Positions 12,751-14,385 of a stretch of 14,385 nucleotides of DNA are shown here, piece after piece (the first letter of the stretch is position 1; each line of letters starts with the position of its first letter). A model generated the notes under the pieces. The model worked only from the letters and a program-made list of their open reading frames with translations, did no database searches and had not been told where the DNA came from. The position numbers were made by a program, and so were the translations under genes. The stretch is from Actinocrinis sp046724665. GTDB taxonomy: Bacteria > Actinomycetota > Actinomycetes > Streptomycetales > Catenulisporaceae. The stretch covers positions 1-14,385 of the forward strand of contig JBKOWZ010000240.1 of the NCBI GenBank assembly GCA_046724665.1. Direction: 5' to 3'.

Positions 12751-12751
12751 G

Positions 12752-14170
12752 CTAGCCCATCTGCTCGAGGGCCTTGCCCTTCGTCTCCCTGACCAGGAAC
12801 ACGATGAACGGGATCGACGCCGCCGCGAAGCAGGCGTAGACGATGTACGAGCCGGTCAGCGACCAGCGGGACATCGACGGGAAGCTCTGGGTGATGGCGA
12901 AGTTGGCCAGCCACTGCGCGGACGCGGCGATGGACAGTGCCAGGGCCCTGATCTTGTTGGGGAACATCTCGCCGAGCATGACCCAGACCACCACGCCCCA
13001 GGACATCGCGAAGAAGAACACGTAGACGTGCGCGGCGACGATGGCGACGGTGCCCTCGTCCTTCGGGATGTGCGCGGTGGCGCCGGCGCCGGTGGCGTAG
13101 GAGAACGCCCAGGCGGCCAGGCCGAGGGAGATCGCCATGCCGGCCGAGCCGATCAGGGCCAGCGGCTTGCGGCCGATCCGGTCGATGACCAGGATGGCCA
13201 CGATCGTGCCGACGATGTTGACCAGGGACGTGGACACGCTGATCAGCAGCGAGCTCGCCTCGTTGATGCCGACCGACTGCCACAGCAGCGAGGAGTAGTA
13301 GAAGATCACGTTGATGCCGACGAACTGCTGGAAGACGCTCAGCCCGATGCCGATCCAGACGATCGCCAGCACCCGGCCGGTCGGTCCGAGCAGGTCGCGC
13401 CGGCCCGGCCGGCGGTCGGTGGCCAGCACGGCGCGGATCTCGGCGATCCGGGGCGCGGTGTCGCGGCGGCCCTCGACCTTGACGAGCACCTCGTGGGCCC
13501 GCTCGTCCTGGCCGGTGGCGATCAGATAGCGCGGCGACTCGGGCACGATCGCCCCCAGGGCGCCGTACAGCAGCGCGGGCGCGACCTCCATCAGCAGCAT
13601 CCACTGCCACGCCTCGACGCCCCACAGGTGGTTCTCGCCCTTGCCGCCCGCGGCCTGCGCCAGCGCGTAGTTGGCCAGCTGCGAGACGAAGATGCCGAGC
13701 ACGATCGCCATCTGCTGGAGCGAGCCGAGCCGGCCGCGGTACGCCGGGGGCGCCACCTCGGCGATGTACGCGGGCGCGATCACGGACGCGATGCCGATGC
13801 CCAGGCCGCCGACGACGCGCCAGGCGGCCAGGTCCCAGACCGAGAACGGCAGGCCCGCGCCGACGCCGCTGACCGTGAACAGCAGCGCGGCCAACAGCAT
13901 GACCTTGACACGCCCGATCCGGTCGGCCAGCTGTCCGGCGATCCAGGCCCCGGCCGCCGAACCGAGCAGCGCGGCGGCCACCGCGAAGCCCGTCTCGTTC
14001 GCGCCGACCCTGAAGTGCTTCTGGATCCCCGTGACCGCGCCGTTGATCACGGCACTGTCATAGCCGAACAGGAAGCCGCCCATCGCGGCGGCAGCCGCGA
14101 TGAAGACCACGTATCCGAAGCGGCTCTCGTCCTTCGGCACGATCGCACCTGACGTCCTGACAGCGGTCAT
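12752..14170 (-). CDS. glcP: MFS sugar/proton symporter, GlcP/XylE-like
   Basis: A complete 472-residue, 12-helix inner-membrane transporter of the sugar porter family. Visible signatures: GGFLFGYD near the N-terminus (D38, the position used for proton coupling in XylE), GQLADRIGR at 79–87, AYIAEVAPPAYRGRLGSLQQ with the sugar-contacting Gln pair at 152–153, PESPRYL at 210–216 before the central loop, QQFVGINVIFYYSS at 281–294, DRIGRKP at 330–336, EMFP at 401–404 and the C-terminal RETKGKALEQMG. It closely resembles S. coelicolor GlcP as I recall it, also about 472 residues, so glucose is the likeliest substrate; another monosaccharide such as xylose is possible. The ATG has no clear Shine–Dalgarno sequence; a GTG at codon 11 is an alternative. 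It is followed by the antitoxin gene on the same strand. Confidence 0.92.
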   Translation of the reverse strand: MTAVRTSGAIVPKDESRFGYVVFIAAAAAMGGFLFGYDSAVINGAVTGIQKHFRVGANETGFAVAAALLGSAAGAWIAGQLADRIGRVKVMLLAALLFTVSGVGAGLPFSVWDLAAWRVVGGLGIGIASVIAPAYIAEVAPPAYRGRLGSLQQMAIVLGIFVSQLANYALAQAAGGKGENHLWGVEAWQWMLLMEVAPALLYGALGAIVPESPRYLIATGQDERAHEVLVKVEGRRDTAPRIAEIRAVLATDRRPGRRDLLGPTGRVLAIVWIGIGLSVFQQFVGINVIFYYSSLLWQSVGINEASSLLISVSTSLVNIVGTIVAILVIDRIGRKPLALIGSAGMAISLGLAAWAFSYATGAGATAHIPKDEGTVAIVAAHVYVFFFAMSWGVVVWVMLGEMFPNKIRALALSIAASAQWLANFAITQSFPSMSRWSLTGSYIVYACFAAASIPFIVFLVRETKGKALEQMG

Positions 14171-14228
14171 GGTTCGACGACATCACGCCGCCGCGGCCGG
14201 CGCCATCCAGTGCGCGCGATCTGAGGCC

Positions 14229-14252
14229 GAAAGGACGAAAGGACGAAAGGAC
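14229..14252. repeat. Three tandem copies of the octamer GAAAGGAC
   Basis: GAAAGGAC is repeated perfectly at 14229–14236, 14237–14244 and 14245–14252, followed by a partial GAACG. It lies 59–82 bp upstream of the glcP start, between it and a long hairpin. On the glcP sense strand the unit reads GTCCTTTC. It could be a binding site cluster or a slippage-prone repeat. No clear glcP −10 or −35 is seen nearby. Confidence 0.8.
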
Positions 14253-14255
14253 GAA

Positions 14256-14310
14256 CGCCGCGCTGCCCGTCTCCGCACGATGACGACGTGCGGGGGCGGG
14301 CAGCGCGGCG
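14256..14310 (-). terminator. Long GC-rich terminator-like hairpin
   Basis: Arms 14256–14269 and 14297–14310 pair perfectly over 14 bp. Three further pairs (two of them G·U) and a 7-bp CCGCACG/CGTGCGG stem bring the RNA stem to about 24 bp with a 7-nt loop. It lies 36 bp past a possible minus-strand stop codon (14346–14348) and upstream of glcP, so it most likely ends transcription from the gene to the right and insulates glcP. Confidence 0.7.
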
Positions 14311-14345
14311 GGACGAGGGCTCGGTCCGGCTCGACCCCGCTCGGC

Positions 14346-14385
14346 TCAGCGCATTGCGGCGAACCGGCTCATCGCGTGCTCGACC
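14346..14385 (-). CDS. Possible 3' end of a minus-strand gene entering from the right
   Basis: Reading the minus strand from the right edge, the twelve codons before a TGA (14346–14348) give VEHAMSRFAAMR. Coding is suggested by G/C-rich third positions in most codons and by the strong hairpin just downstream. Twelve codons cannot identify a product, and an open frame this short is expected by chance. Confidence 0.3.
   Translation of the reverse strand, partial: VEHAMSRFAAMR

Noticed and set aside
12323..14152. Plus-strand open frame of about 609 codons opposite glcP and the antitoxin gene
   Set aside because: Asp/Arg/Gln/His-rich shadow of the transporter gene with no recognisable fold.

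Overview
The window reads as a chromosomal segment of a high-GC actinomycete. GC is high with strongly G/C-biased third codon positions, GTG starts are used, and the gene order ftsK / osaB / osaA / divergent osaC matches, from memory, the Streptomyces coelicolor SCO5750–SCO5747 neighbourhood. The species itself cannot be named from the sequence; Streptomyces or a related genus is the inference.

Layout, left to right. (1) Positions 1–3288, minus strand: a truncated RodZ-type helix-turn-helix protein gene lies downstream of a complete ftsK, the septal DNA translocase. (2) Positions 3289–11138: an osmotic-stress signalling locus. osaA (minus) encodes a 1510-residue soluble hybrid histidine kinase with a very regular HAMP array. 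osaB (minus) follows it and encodes a response regulator with a coiled-coil tail instead of a DNA-binding domain. osaC (plus, divergent from osaA) encodes an RsbW-like kinase fused to GAF-like regions and a PP2C phosphatase. The spaces between these genes hold non-random sequence: an array of GCGTCA elements before ftsK, a GC hairpin just before the osaB ribosome binding site, two direct repeats 21 bp apart before osaA, and a promoter that would make osaC mRNA leaderless.

(3) Positions 11139–12751: a small-gene, island-like interval. A lower-GC gene of unknown function is flanked by a 103-bp inverted repeat pair that is about 95% identical and shares 70 bp perfectly. A Phd/YefM antitoxin and VapC (PIN) toxin pair follows, with a large palindrome at its promoter. 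(4) Positions 12752–14170, minus strand: a complete 12-helix sugar/proton symporter of the GlcP/XylE family. (5) Positions 14171–14385: three tandem octamers, a long terminator-like hairpin, and what may be the last codons of another minus-strand gene.

How the parts fit: by analogy with S. coelicolor, OsaA/OsaB would be the osmoadaptation phosphorelay and OsaC would damp the SigB-type stress response. ftsK is a housekeeping division gene that sits beside them. The inverted-repeat segment and toxin–antitoxin pair look like later arrivals between this conserved core and the sugar transporter. No rRNA, tRNA, CRISPR array, recognisable transposase or integrase was seen.
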